A DNA stretch of 64,000 nucleotides from UBA967 sp044375555 (GTDB lineage Bacteria > Verrucomicrobiota > Verrucomicrobiia > Chthoniobacterales > Terrimicrobiaceae), in contig JBILML010000007.1 of the NCBI GenBank assembly GCA_044375555.1, positions 1 to 64,000 of the forward strand, written 5' to 3'. Shown in pieces: positions 1 to 8,177 of the stretch. Each line of letters opens with the position of its first letter. Position 1 is the first letter of the stretch. The position numbers and the translations under genes are program-made. Under the pieces are notes generated by a model. That model was not told where the DNA came from and searched no databases. It saw only the letters and a program-made list of their open reading frames with translations.

Positions 1-111
1 CGCCTCACTTCCAAAGGCAAACCTCCCAAAGTCGCCCTCACCGCCCTCATGCGCAAACTCGTCGTCCACCTCAATTCCTCCCTCAAAACCCTCCAATCCA
101 CCACCGCGTGA
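1..111 (+). CDS. IS110-family transposase, C-terminal fragment (gene cut by window edge)
   Basis: The frame is open from base 1 and ends at TGA 109-111, giving the last 36 residues of a protein. The stretch KPPKVALTALMRKLVVHLNS matches the conserved tail of IS110/IS116/IS902 DEDD transposases, which excise and insert circular elements without terminal inverted repeats. The catalytic domain lies outside the window, so whether the copy is intact cannot be judged. A repeat-rich stretch follows immediately. Family assignment rests only on the tail motif. Confidence 0.75.
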   Translation, partial: RLTSKGKPPKVALTALMRKLVVHLNSSLKTLQSTTA

Positions 112-127
112 AAAGACAGTTGCTACC

Positions 128-262
128 CCATTTTTTCGATTCGCGCGGATTCGTCATTCGCGGGCCTGTCTGAAACGGCAGAGGACTGCCGTTGCTACAA
201 CTCTTCTTCTTCGTGGCTTCGCGCCTTCGTGTGAGGTCTGGTCTGGCCCAACCAGCGCGAAA
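128..262. repeat. Repeat unit A, copy 1, with REP-like hairpin 174-198
   Basis: This stretch is strongly similar to 1157-1270: both hold TTTTTTCGATTCGCG, a hairpin, then a TTCGTGGCTTCG/TGCCTTCGTGTG tract. The hairpin is a perfect 8-bp stem, AACGGCAG (174-181) and CTGCCGTT (186-193), with an AGGA loop, followed by CTAC at 195-198. Read on the minus strand this is GTAG plus a hairpin, the layout of REP elements mobilised by RAYT transposases. It lies 3' of the SOUL lipoprotein gene. Confidence 0.7.
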
Positions 263-307
263 TTAGTAGCCGGTGCTTTTTTCCAGAGCGGTGTAGGCGA
301 CGCTAAA
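263..307 (-). pseudogene. Relic of a glucokinase 3' end
   Basis: Read on the minus strand this encodes SVAYTALEKSTGY and stop TAA (265-263). The true glucokinase at 1271-2275 ends GAAYTALEKSSGV. The match is nearly residue for residue and includes the flanking downstream repeat, so a segment with the glk 3' end and its trailing repeat was probably duplicated about 1 kb away. Nothing further upstream of glk is recognisable, because the next codons belong to the SOUL gene's 3' side. Confidence 0.7.
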
Positions 308-315
308 AAGTTCCA

Positions 316-900
316 TCAATTTTCAGAATTCTGCTCATCCACGCGCAGCATGACTTCGTTGCGACGGAGGAAAGGCGGCGTCCAAGGCGGGTCGAAGTAG
401 CCGAAGAGAGGTTCGCCGCTCGAAACGAGACCGGATTTTTTCATCCAGGCTTCGAGTTGAGTGTGGGCATTGGACTCGGCTTCCGCGCTTCGTGAGCCGG
501 AAAAACCAAATACGGCGAAGCGGCCGGCGGGGATGGTTGTCACGCGGAGGGCTGGATCTTTTGGCCCAGGAGCGGATTTCATGTTCGCCGGCATGACGAA
601 TGACATCGAGCGACTCGGCTCCTCGCCTGCCATGAAAACCGGCGTGGTCATTGGGATTTTCTCACCATCAGAATTGGCACCACTGATGTATCGGAAGAGT
701 CGTTGGAAGCTCGTGCCGGAGTCGCCGTCCATCGAGGTTTCGACAATCGTGAGGCTCGGATAGTCGCGGAGTTCGAAGTTGCTGTCGCGCGAGATCACAC
801 GGTTGGGGGCGGATTCGCTGCCCTTGCGCGAGGTTTTGCATGCGGCGAGGAAAATGGCGGCGGCAAATACCGAGAGAAAAACGGCAACGAGGGTTTTCAT
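316..900 (-). CDS. SOUL-family heme-binding-like lipoprotein
   Basis: 194 residues. Residues 1-21 form a lipoprotein signal peptide with lipobox LAAC (Cys21), so the mature protein should be membrane-anchored. The rest fits the SOUL/HBP fold: the N-terminal FELRDYPSLTIVET strand, the central EKIPMTTPVF segment (about 80-90), and C-terminal EPLFGYFDPPWTPPFLRRNEV. Family members bind heme or related tetrapyrroles in some organisms, but many bacterial members have no demonstrated ligand. The stand-alone gene is bounded by repeat DNA on both sides. Family call is firm; function is inferred. Confidence 0.85.
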   Translation of the reverse strand: MKTLVAVFLSVFAAAIFLAACKTSRKGSESAPNRVISRDSNFELRDYPSLTIVETSMDGDSGTSFQRLFRYISGANSDGEKIPMTTPVFMAGEEPSRSMSFVMPANMKSAPGPKDPALRVTTIPAGRFAVFGFSGSRSAEAESNAHTQLEAWMKKSGLVSSGEPLFGYFDPPWTPPFLRRNEVMLRVDEQNSEN

Positions 901-1270
901 TGAAAAAGGGTAGGCCGGAATTCTCTGTTGGCCAACTTAGACAAATGCCTGAAGAGTCAAAAAGATGTCAGCCTCACATATTCACATATCAAAACAATGT
1001 AGGCGCTAGCCGAACCCTGCGCCCCAAAGGAGTGGGGCGGCTACAATTGCTTGTTCTCTCGGCGCCTTGGCGGCTCTGCGGGAGGATTTGGGTTTGTGGG
1101 GGAGACGGCGCATTCGCGCCTGAATCTTGGGTCCCCTCGGCGAGGCGACCCTACCCTGTTTTTTCGATTCGCGGTTTGTTTCCGAACGGCAGAGGACTGC
1201 CGTTGCTACAACTCTTCTTCGTGGCTTCGTGCCTTCGTGTGGGGTCTGGTCTGGTTCAACCAGCGCCGAT
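901..1270. repeat. Gene-free 370 bp filled with REP-like hairpins (repeat unit A copy 2)
   Basis: No coding frame is convincing here. Three hairpins each end in CTAC on the plus strand. First, CGCCCCA 1020-1026 pairs with TGGGGCG 1033-1039, CTAC at 1041-1044. Second, GGGTC 1129-1133 and CCTC 1135-1138 pair with GAGG 1142-1145 and GACCC 1147-1151, CTAC at 1151-1154. Third, AACGGCAG 1185-1192 pairs with CTGCCGTT 1197-1204, CTAC at 1206-1209. The third plus its flank duplicates 128-262. A degenerate CACATATTCACATATC at about 974-989 resembles the terminal motif of the transposase at 51968. Confidence 0.75.
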
Positions 1271-2275
1271 TTACACTCCAGAGCTTTTTTCGAGGGCGGT
1301 GTAGGCGGCGCCGAGGAGGGCGGCTTGGTCGTTGAGGATCACGAAGACGGGGGTGTTTTCCATCAAACTACTCAGGCGGCCTTTGTCGTTGAAGGCGTGG
1401 AGGAAGGCGACGCTTTGGATGTGGGGCAGGAGCTTCACGGGGATGCCGCCACCGAGGAAGACGCCGCCGGTGGCCATGGTTTTGAGGACCATGTTTGAGG
1501 CTTCGGCGCCGAGGCAACTCACGAAAATATCGAGCGTCTTGGCGCACATCGGGCATTGGCCCGCATCGGCGAATCGCGAGATCACGACGCCGGCGTTCTC
1601 TGTTTTCATCGCTTGGGCAACGGCGGGCAGTTCAGTGCCGCGGCCGGTATCGCGGAGGAATTTGTAGATGTTTTCAATGCCCATGCCGGAGGCGACGCGC
1701 TCGGCGCTGACATGGCCAAATTGCTTGATGAGGTATTCGAGGAGGGCGATCTCGAGTTCATTGCGCGGGGCGAAGTCGGTGTGGCCGCCCTCGCAGGCCC
1801 AGACATGGTGGCGGTGGCCGTCCCAGAAAAGCCCCGCTTCGCCGAGACCGGTGCCGGGGGAGACGACGCAACGGTTGCCGGTGGCATGAGGGGCGCCGCG
1901 CTGGACGATGGCAAAATCCCCGGCGGGCAGGTGCGCGATGCCGCAGGCGTTGGCGGCGAGGTCATTGAGGACTCGGACATGCGGGATGCCAAATTCCACG
2001 GAGATTTCCTCAGCGTCCACACCCCACGAGAGGTTGGTGGGCTTGGCGCGGCCGTTCGAGACGACGCCGGGAATTCCGAATCCGGCGGCAAGGATGGGCT
2101 GGTGTTCGTCGGCGAGGAATTCGCGGAGGATGGCGTTGAGGCCGGGGTAGCCCGCGCTGGGATAGCGCTGCTCACGGACGAGGGAGAGTTTGCGCCCGAC
2201 GACATGGAAGAGGGCGATGTTCGCCTTCGTGCCGCCGATGTCGCCAGCGAGGATCAAGTGAGGGCGCGCGGGCAT
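1271..2275 (-). CDS. glk: Glucokinase
   Basis: 334 residues. Phosphorylates glucose to glucose-6-phosphate in the cytoplasm. Seen: phosphate-1 motif GDIGGTK (11-17), catalytic-region LNDLAAN (about 105), SPGTGLGEA, the EGGHTDFAP loop, and GGVFLGGGIP near the C-terminus, all typical of Glk (PF02685). The ATG at 2275-2273 lies 2 nt after the zwf stop, so the two are almost certainly co-transcribed and feed the oxidative pentose phosphate or Entner-Doudoroff route. A long overlapping frame runs upstream through zwf, but homology starts only at this ATG. Its 3' end is duplicated at 263-307. Confidence 0.95.
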   Translation of the reverse strand: MPARPHLILAGDIGGTKANIALFHVVGRKLSLVREQRYPSAGYPGLNAILREFLADEHQPILAAGFGIPGVVSNGRAKPTNLSWGVDAEEISVEFGIPHVRVLNDLAANACGIAHLPAGDFAIVQRGAPHATGNRCVVSPGTGLGEAGLFWDGHRHHVWACEGGHTDFAPRNELEIALLEYLIKQFGHVSAERVASGMGIENIYKFLRDTGRGTELPAVAQAMKTENAGVVISRFADAGQCPMCAKTLDIFVSCLGAEASNMVLKTMATGGVFLGGGIPVKLLPHIQSVAFLHAFNDKGRLSSLMENTPVFVILNDQAALLGAAYTALEKSSGV

Positions 2276-2277
2276 TT

Positions 2278-3807
2278 TCAGCGGTCCAGTTTGTAGTAGT
2301 GCCACTGGTGGCCGGCTTTTTCGATGAGCTTGTCGGCGGCCTCGGGGCCCCAGGTGCCTGCGGCGTAGTTGGGGAAATCGCGGGGATGCAGGGCCTGCCA
2401 GACATCGAGGATGGGATTCACGATGCGCCAGGAGGCGTCCACGCTGTCGTAGCGGTGGAAGAGCGTCATGTCGCCGATCATGCAATCGTAGAGGAGCGTC
2501 TCGTAGCCGGTGGCGGCGGTGGTTTCGCCGAATTCGGCGTAGCTGAAATCGAGCGGGACATTGGCGATGGAAACACCGGGGCCGGGCTTTTTCGCGTGGA
2601 TGTCCATGGTGATGCCTTCGTCGGGCTGCACATGGATCACGAGGCGGTTCGGAGTGACATCGGCGTCGGCATTTTTTCCGAAAAGCAGGAGAGGGCTGCG
2701 CTTGAAGCCGATGACGATCTGTGTGGTGTGCTCGGCGAGACGCTTGCCGCTGCGGATGAAGAAAGGCACATCGGCCCAACGCCAGTTTTCCACCATGAGC
2801 TTCATGGCAACGAAAGTCTCGGTGTTCGACTGCGGATCGACATCCTTCTCGGTGCGGTAGGCGGGGACATTTTTGCCATCGATGAGGCCGGCGCCGTATT
2901 GGCCGCGGACGGTGTTCATGAGGACCTCCTCGGGTTCCATCGGGCGGATTGCTTCGAGGACTTTGACCTTCTCGTTGCGCACGCTGTCGCCGGAGATCGA
3001 GGCGGGAGGCTCCATGGCGATGAGCGAGAGCACGGAGAGGATGTGGTTTTGCACCATGTCGCGGGTGACGCCGGAGTGGTCGTAGTAGCCACCGCGCAGT
3101 TCGACTCCGAGTTTTTCGGCGACGGTGATCTGGACATAGTCGATGTAGCGGCGGTTCCAGATCGGCTCGTAGACGCTGTTGCCGAAGCGGAAGACCATGA
3201 TGTTTTGGACGGTCTCTTTGCCGAGGTAGTGGTCGATGCGGTAGATTTGCGACTCGTCCACATGGGTGGTGAGCTCTTTGTTGAGGTCCCGCGCAGACTG
3301 GAGGTCGTGACCGAACGGCTTCTCGATGATGATGCGACGCCAGGCGCCGGGGTTTTCCTTGGTCAGGCCGGCGGTGTCGAGTTGCTCGACGACCTTGCCG
3401 AAGAATGTCGGCGAGATGGCGAGGTAAAAAAGGACATTGCCGGTGAGGTTCCAGGTCTTTTGGACTTCCGCGATCTTGTTGCCGAGGTGGGCGAAGGTGT
3501 CGGCGCTGTTGAAGTCGCCCGAGATGTAGTAGGAGCGCTTCGCGAAGTCGTCCCACTCGTCCTGGTCAACCGGGCGGGTGGCGAATTGCTTGATGTCGTC
3601 GGTGATTTTCGCACGGTAGAGTTCGTCGTTGCTGTCCGTGACCGCCACGCCGATGACGGCGAAGTTTTCGGGAAGGAGTTTGAGGGCCTTCAGATTGTAG
3701 AGGGCCGGCATCAACTTGCGTTTCGTGAGGTCGCCCGAGGCTCCGAAGATGACAATCGTGCAGGGGTCGCCGGGGCATTCGTGGCCGGTGAGAGGTTTGG
3801 TGGTCAT
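2278..3807 (-). CDS. zwf: Glucose-6-phosphate 1-dehydrogenase
   Basis: 509 residues, normal family length. Oxidises glucose-6-phosphate to 6-phosphogluconolactone with NADP(+). Seen: dinucleotide-binding GASGDLTKRK (22-31), substrate-binding RIDHYLGKE (about 195), and C-terminal EAADKLIEKAGHQWHYY. The start ATG 3807-3805 lies 2 nt after the stop of the upstream exported-protein gene, and its stop lies 2 nt before glk. The order zwf-glk places glucose phosphorylation and its first oxidation in one transcript. Confidence 0.96.
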   Translation of the reverse strand: MTTKPLTGHECPGDPCTIVIFGASGDLTKRKLMPALYNLKALKLLPENFAVIGVAVTDSNDELYRAKITDDIKQFATRPVDQDEWDDFAKRSYYISGDFNSADTFAHLGNKIAEVQKTWNLTGNVLFYLAISPTFFGKVVEQLDTAGLTKENPGAWRRIIIEKPFGHDLQSARDLNKELTTHVDESQIYRIDHYLGKETVQNIMVFRFGNSVYEPIWNRRYIDYVQITVAEKLGVELRGGYYDHSGVTRDMVQNHILSVLSLIAMEPPASISGDSVRNEKVKVLEAIRPMEPEEVLMNTVRGQYGAGLIDGKNVPAYRTEKDVDPQSNTETFVAMKLMVENWRWADVPFFIRSGKRLAEHTTQIVIGFKRSPLLLFGKNADADVTPNRLVIHVQPDEGITMDIHAKKPGPGVSIANVPLDFSYAEFGETTAATGYETLLYDCMIGDMTLFHRYDSVDASWRIVNPILDVWQALHPRDFPNYAAGTWGPEAADKLIEKAGHQWHYYKLDR

Positions 3808-3809
3808 GA

Positions 3810-5138
3810 TTATTTTTTGGCGGGTGTTTTGAGTTGTTCGATTTTGGCGGAAAGGTCGGCGTTCGGTGAGATTTCGAGGGCGGCGTTATATTTTTCGAGG
3901 GCGGCGGGGATGTTGCCGGCTTTTTCTTCGGTATCGCCCTCGGCGCGGAGCTTGGAGAAAAGATCGACCTTTTTGGTGGCGGCGACTTGGAGGGCGAGGA
4001 TGACCCGCTGCGTGGCGGGACCGATGTTGGCGGCCTGAGCATTGAGGTTGGTCAAAAGCGTGGCGGCCTCGACATAGTTGCGCTGCTCGAACAGCGAGGT
4101 GGTTTTGGGCAGGCCACTGGAAATCTCGGTGATGGCACGAGCGGTGGTATCGGAAATTCGAATGCCGACCGGCGGCGAGGTCATGCGGAATGTCGAGATT
4201 TGGCCCGCGAGGATTTGGGTTTCGAGTTCCAAATTGACGGGCAGTTTAGGGGGCGTCTCGCTCGGAGACTGGCCTGCAAAGTAGGATTCCAAGGCCGTTT
4301 TGATTTTTTGGATTTCCTGATCGAGAAGCCCAGCAGTAACCGCCTGCTGCAGGATGGCCTTGGTTTTTTCGTCCGGATTCTTGAATGCATCCAGCTCCTT
4401 GAGGAGCGATTGGGCCTCGGATTCGGTCGTGTGCGGATTGGTTAATTGGTCGATGATTTTGTGCTGACGCTCCGAGAGGGCTTTCTTTTGGAAATCATCA
4501 CGGATGGCTTGGACCTTGGCTGCCAAACTGGCGTCGTTCTTCGAGAGTTCGATGAGTTGCTTGAAATTGGAATTCTCCTCGAGGTCAAATTTGGATTTAT
4601 CGACTTCCTGATCGATCGACTTCTGGAGAGCAACTTGTGCATTGTAAAACTGACTCGCGCGATACTTCGAAGCCGGTTCCCAAGTGCCATTCACCCGCAC
4701 CTCGCCGGCGTCGTAGCGCTGGAGTGCCTCGATGAAAGGCTTCGCATATTGCCCAAGCTCTATGGCGGCAGAGGGCGCTTGGGCGATGAGGCGCTTCAAT
4801 TCGACGACTTGGGCTTGGAGGACATTGCGCTGGGCGGCATCGAGGATTTCGGAGGGAATTTCCGGCTCGAGAATCGGCTTACTTCCCACAATTTGATCGA
4901 CCCAGACTTGACGCTCCTGGCCGCTCGGCGTGCGAAAGACAAAGTATCCTCCGCGGTTTGTGTAGGCGGTGAAGCGCATCGGCACAGCCTCACTCGCCTT
5001 CGACCATTTCTGGGGCTTGACCAGGGCGATACCGGATTTTTCGACAGCTTGTCGGCCGTCTCCGGAGAGTTGAGATTGCGCTGAAAGGGTGGCGGCGGTC
5101 ACCAAAGCGAGGAACAAACCAATGAGACGGCTGATCAT
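3810..5138 (-). CDS. Exported hypothetical protein with helical/TPR-like C-terminus
   Basis: 442 residues. Residues 1-20 (ISRLIGLFLALVTAATLSAQ) are a signal peptide with an AxA-like site. Next comes a short strand-rich segment (about 50-85) with FRTPSGQERQVWVDQIVG, then long charged helices (100-290), then a single TPR-like unit EGDTEEKAGNIPAALEKYNAALEI near 405-430. No enzyme motif is visible. Probably periplasmic. It is the first gene of a run with zwf and glk (2-nt gaps), but nothing links it to sugar metabolism beyond position. Confidence 0.75.
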   Translation of the reverse strand: MISRLIGLFLALVTAATLSAQSQLSGDGRQAVEKSGIALVKPQKWSKASEAVPMRFTAYTNRGGYFVFRTPSGQERQVWVDQIVGSKPILEPEIPSEILDAAQRNVLQAQVVELKRLIAQAPSAAIELGQYAKPFIEALQRYDAGEVRVNGTWEPASKYRASQFYNAQVALQKSIDQEVDKSKFDLEENSNFKQLIELSKNDASLAAKVQAIRDDFQKKALSERQHKIIDQLTNPHTTESEAQSLLKELDAFKNPDEKTKAILQQAVTAGLLDQEIQKIKTALESYFAGQSPSETPPKLPVNLELETQILAGQISTFRMTSPPVGIRISDTTARAITEISSGLPKTTSLFEQRNYVEAATLLTNLNAQAANIGPATQRVILALQVAATKKVDLFSKLRAEGDTEEKAGNIPAALEKYNAALEISPNADLSAKIEQLKTPAKK

Positions 5139-5194
5139 GTCGGCAAATGTGGCACTGCTCGCCAGAGAGGGGCAAGCCTTTGGATGCTATGATT

Positions 5195-5962
5195 TCAGTG
5201 GATGCGGTGAGCGCCCTGCTGGAGTTCCGGTTCGGCTTCCTTGCGGCGGAAAGGGATTTTTTTCATCCAAAGCCTCAGGGCCTCCCAGTGAATCAGAACA
5301 ATCACCTTCAGCGTGATCAGCGGATAGCGGATCGAAAACCTCGCGAGGTTCGTGGCGGTGAGTTCTTCGCGTGCGCCGGTGACGGTGCTGACTAAAACCC
5401 GCTCGCCGCCGCGGTAGTCGTCGATCGCCAATCGAAGCCGCTGGCCGGGCGCGTCGAAGCGGAAGTCGAACTCCAGATCGAGCTCGGAGAAGGGCGAGAC
5501 ATAGTAGTTCTTTGGCACGCGGATATGAAACCCCGTGCCGGCGGGATCGCACGGCACGAGGTAGGGTTTCAGCTCGCCGAAGGTGTTGCCGACCTGGATC
5601 ACCGAGGTCAGCGGTCGGTCGTTTTCATCGAAACAAAAAAAGACCGAGACGGGATTGAAGGTGTAGCCGAGGAGTTGGGGAAGGGTGAGAAGTTGGATGC
5701 GCGCCGGGCGGACGGAGAGGTTTTGGGTGGCGAGAAAGGTCTCGAGGTTTTGGCGGATGCCGCGCGAGTGGAACTGGAAATAATCCTCGTTGCGGAGCGA
5801 GTAGAGATTCGGCGTGTTGACGCTGAAAAACGGAACGCGGCGCTCGATTTCAGGCAACTCGTCGAGGTCGAAGAGAAAGAGAAAAATGCGGTAGACGAAC
5901 TCGTGCTTTTTGGGCGCGAGGCGGCGGTGCATCACAGTGCACTCGTAGAGGCAGGAGTTCAT
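5195..5962 (-). CDS. DUF1365 family protein
   Basis: 255 residues, the usual length for DUF1365 (COG3496). Seen: N-terminal LYECTVMHRRLAPKKHEF, FLFDLDELPE, LLTLPQLLGYTFNPVSVFFC and PKNYYVSPF, all hallmarks of the family. Its biochemical role is not established. In many bacteria it sits beside a COG2907 flavoprotein and a CFA-synthase-like methyltransferase, implying lipid modification. Its ATG (5962-5960) overlaps the flavoprotein stop by 4 bp. The longer frame starting upstream belongs to that neighbour in another phase. Confidence 0.9.
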   Translation of the reverse strand: MNSCLYECTVMHRRLAPKKHEFVYRIFLFLFDLDELPEIERRVPFFSVNTPNLYSLRNEDYFQFHSRGIRQNLETFLATQNLSVRPARIQLLTLPQLLGYTFNPVSVFFCFDENDRPLTSVIQVGNTFGELKPYLVPCDPAGTGFHIRVPKNYYVSPFSELDLEFDFRFDAPGQRLRLAIDDYRGGERVLVSTVTGAREELTATNLARFSIRYPLITLKVIVLIHWEALRLWMKKIPFRRKEAEPELQQGAHRIH

Positions 5963-7230
5963 TGCCCGAGGTTCGGCCGAAGAACGCGGGCGAGGTCCAC
6001 CGCCGAGGCGTAGGCGTCCTCGTGAAATCCGTGCCGGAAGTAGCTGCCGCAAAAAAACAGGCGCTGCTGGGCCGAGCGGGTGTTGAGCGAGGGAAGCTCC
6101 CTCTGCGCCCGCATGGCCTCGAGAGTGAAAACCGGATGGTGGTAAACTGTGCGATAAAGCACGGCCGCGTCGGCAATGCCCTCCGCGCCGTTGATCGAAA
6201 CGAAGTAGTCCCGTTTTTTTGAAACCCCCTGCAGCGCGTTCATCCAATAATGCGTCGTCGCGCTCGATTCTCCGCCGGGCTGGCGCTCCACGCGGTAGTT
6301 CCACGCGGCCCAAGCGCGGCGGGTGCGGGGCATCACCGAGGAGTCGGTGTGGAGCGTAGCGGTATTTTCCTGATAGCGAAACGCCGCAAGGAGCCTTTGC
6401 TGGTCCGAGTCCGGCGCGGCGAGCATCTCCAACGCCTCATCGGCGTGGGCGGCGATGATCACGCGGTCGAATTCCAGCTCCGCGCCATCTTCAAGACGAA
6501 CCTTGGCGCTCCCCGACCCCTCCGAAACAGCCACCACCTTGGCGGGCAGGCGCACTGGATCAAATGCAGCGAGAATTTTGTCGCGGTAAGTTTGCGAGCC
6601 GCCACTGACCGTGAACCACGGATGGTGCGTGGTGACACCGAGGAAACCGTGGTTTTGAAAAAACCGGATCAGGCTGAGCGCTGGAAAATCCAGCATCCGC
6701 TGCGGCTCGGTGGACCACACGGCCGAACTCATCGGCACAAGGTAGAACTCGAGGAAGTCACGCCCGAGGCGGTGCCGCTCGACGAATTCCGCCACCGTGC
6801 ATTCCAGCGACGCAGGGTTCTCCAGCGCCTTCCGTGCGATGCGAAAAAACCGCATGATCGTCAGCACCAGCACATGAAAGCGCGGCCGCAGAATGTTGCG
6901 CCGCTGGGCAAAAAGTTTGTCCAGCCCCATGCCATTGTATTCGAGGTCGGCCGGTTCGTGGCGGACGCTGAAGGACATTTCGGCGGGCTTGGTTTCCACA
7001 CCGAGTTCGCGGAAAAGCTCCACGAGGTTCGGGTAGGTGGCGTGATTGAAAACGATGAATCCCGTGTCGATCGGCACCGGTGTTCCCTCCTCATCGATCG
7101 TGACGGTGTTCGTGTGTCCTCCCGGCCGGGCGTCGCGCTCGATCAGCGTGATATCGGCCGCGTGGCGGAGTTGCCAGGCCGCTCCCATGCCGGCGACGCC
7201 GGTTCCGACGATGGCGACCCGCTCCCTCAC
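5959..7230 (-). CDS. FAD-dependent oxidoreductase, COG2907 family
   Basis: 423 residues. The N-terminal Rossmann motif VAIVGTGVAGMGAAWQL binds FAD; ARPGGHTNT and IDTGFIVFN follow, and CGSYFRHGFHEDAYASAVD closes the FAD site. The family resembles amine oxidase and phytoene desaturase enzymes and travels with DUF1365. GTG at 7230-7228 is chosen because it overlaps the desaturase TGA as GTGA and lies six codons before the Rossmann strand. The upstream extension would be desaturase DNA in another frame. The operon partner suggests fatty-acyl chemistry; the substrate is unknown. Confidence 0.9.
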   Translation of the reverse strand: MRERVAIVGTGVAGMGAAWQLRHAADITLIERDARPGGHTNTVTIDEEGTPVPIDTGFIVFNHATYPNLVELFRELGVETKPAEMSFSVRHEPADLEYNGMGLDKLFAQRRNILRPRFHVLVLTIMRFFRIARKALENPASLECTVAEFVERHRLGRDFLEFYLVPMSSAVWSTEPQRMLDFPALSLIRFFQNHGFLGVTTHHPWFTVSGGSQTYRDKILAAFDPVRLPAKVVAVSEGSGSAKVRLEDGAELEFDRVIIAAHADEALEMLAAPDSDQQRLLAAFRYQENTATLHTDSSVMPRTRRAWAAWNYRVERQPGGESSATTHYWMNALQGVSKKRDYFVSINGAEGIADAAVLYRTVYHHPVFTLEAMRAQRELPSLNTRSAQQRLFFCGSYFRHGFHEDAYASAVDLARVLRPNLGQ

Positions 7231-8174
7231 TTCGGAGAGGAATCCGCTTTGGCGTAAACTCCGGCTGGAACCTGTTTGATATTCCAAACGATGCCGAAGA
7301 CCCCCATCAACCGAATGATGTAGTAAGAAATATCGACCTCCCACCAGTAGAAGCCCTGGCGAGCAGAGGCCTGGTATTGATGGTGGTTGTTGTGCCAGCC
7401 CTCACCCAGCGTGACGAGCGCGATGAGCAGGCTATTGCGGCTGTCATCGCCATTGTCGAAGCGCTTGTTTCCAAAACAGTGCGCGAGCGAGTTCACCAAG
7501 CAGGTCCCATGAAAAAGCACCGTCGTGCTGATGAAGAAACCCCAGACGACCATTTGCCATCCGGAGGTGCTGAGTCCCGGCGCGAAGGCTTCCAGTGCGG
7601 CGCCGAACCCATAGAGCCCGGCTAACAAAATCAATGGTCCGATGAGGTCGAAGCGATTCAAAAAAACCAGCTCGGGGTATTTCGTGAGGTCCTTCACGAG
7701 ACGGTAGTCCGTGGGGAAATTCCGGCTGCTGGTGAGCCAGCCAATGTGCGCCCAGAGAAATCCCTTCACGCCCGGCGAGTGGACATCGTGCTCGTCGTCG
7801 GAATGCGCGTGGTGGTGGCGATGCACCGCCGCCCACCAAAGCGGCCCGCGCTGGACAGCGGTAAGACCGATGAGCCCGAAGACAAACTGCATCGCCCTCG
7901 AAGTGTGGAAGGCGCGATGGCAGAAATACCGGTGATAAAGTCCCGTAATCGCGAACATCCTCGCGAAATACAAAAACACCGCCGTTGCCACCGCGGCCCA
8001 ACTCCAGCCGAACCAGATAACGCCGAGGCAACCGAGGTGCAGGATGAGAAATGGCACGGCGCGCTTGAACTCGAAGCGCTCGGGAAGTTCGCGCGTTTTT
8101 TCGACGCCCTCGGGAAAATAATCCGAGTCGATGAAGCGCACGGCGGGTGTGAGGATTTTACCAAGAGCAGACAC
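7227..8174 (-). CDS. Membrane acyl-CoA/acyl-lipid desaturase (delta-9 type)
   Basis: 315 residues. Di-iron membrane desaturase with three histidine boxes: HRYFCH (about 80), HRHHHAHSDDEHD (about 117) and GEGWHNNHH (about 268), plus several hydrophobic segments. It would insert a cis double bond into saturated acyl chains at the inner membrane. It starts with GTG (8174-8172), 3 nt after the parB stop, and ends overlapping the flavoprotein start. Double bonds made here are the expected substrates of a CFA-type methyltransferase such as the one at 58710. Confidence 0.92.
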   Translation of the reverse strand: MSALGKILTPAVRFIDSDYFPEGVEKTRELPERFEFKRAVPFLILHLGCLGVIWFGWSWAAVATAVFLYFARMFAITGLYHRYFCHRAFHTSRAMQFVFGLIGLTAVQRGPLWWAAVHRHHHAHSDDEHDVHSPGVKGFLWAHIGWLTSSRNFPTDYRLVKDLTKYPELVFLNRFDLIGPLILLAGLYGFGAALEAFAPGLSTSGWQMVVWGFFISTTVLFHGTCLVNSLAHCFGNKRFDNGDDSRNSLLIALVTLGEGWHNNHHQYQASARQGFYWWEVDISYYIIRLMGVFGIVWNIKQVPAGVYAKADSSPK

Positions 8175-8177
8175 AGG

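Noticed and set aside
2299..4038. Long plus-strand open frame (579 codons) opposite zwf
   Set aside because: It is antisense to a clear glucose-6-phosphate dehydrogenase gene and has the Gly/Val/Glu/Asp-rich composition expected from codon-position GC bias. No motif.
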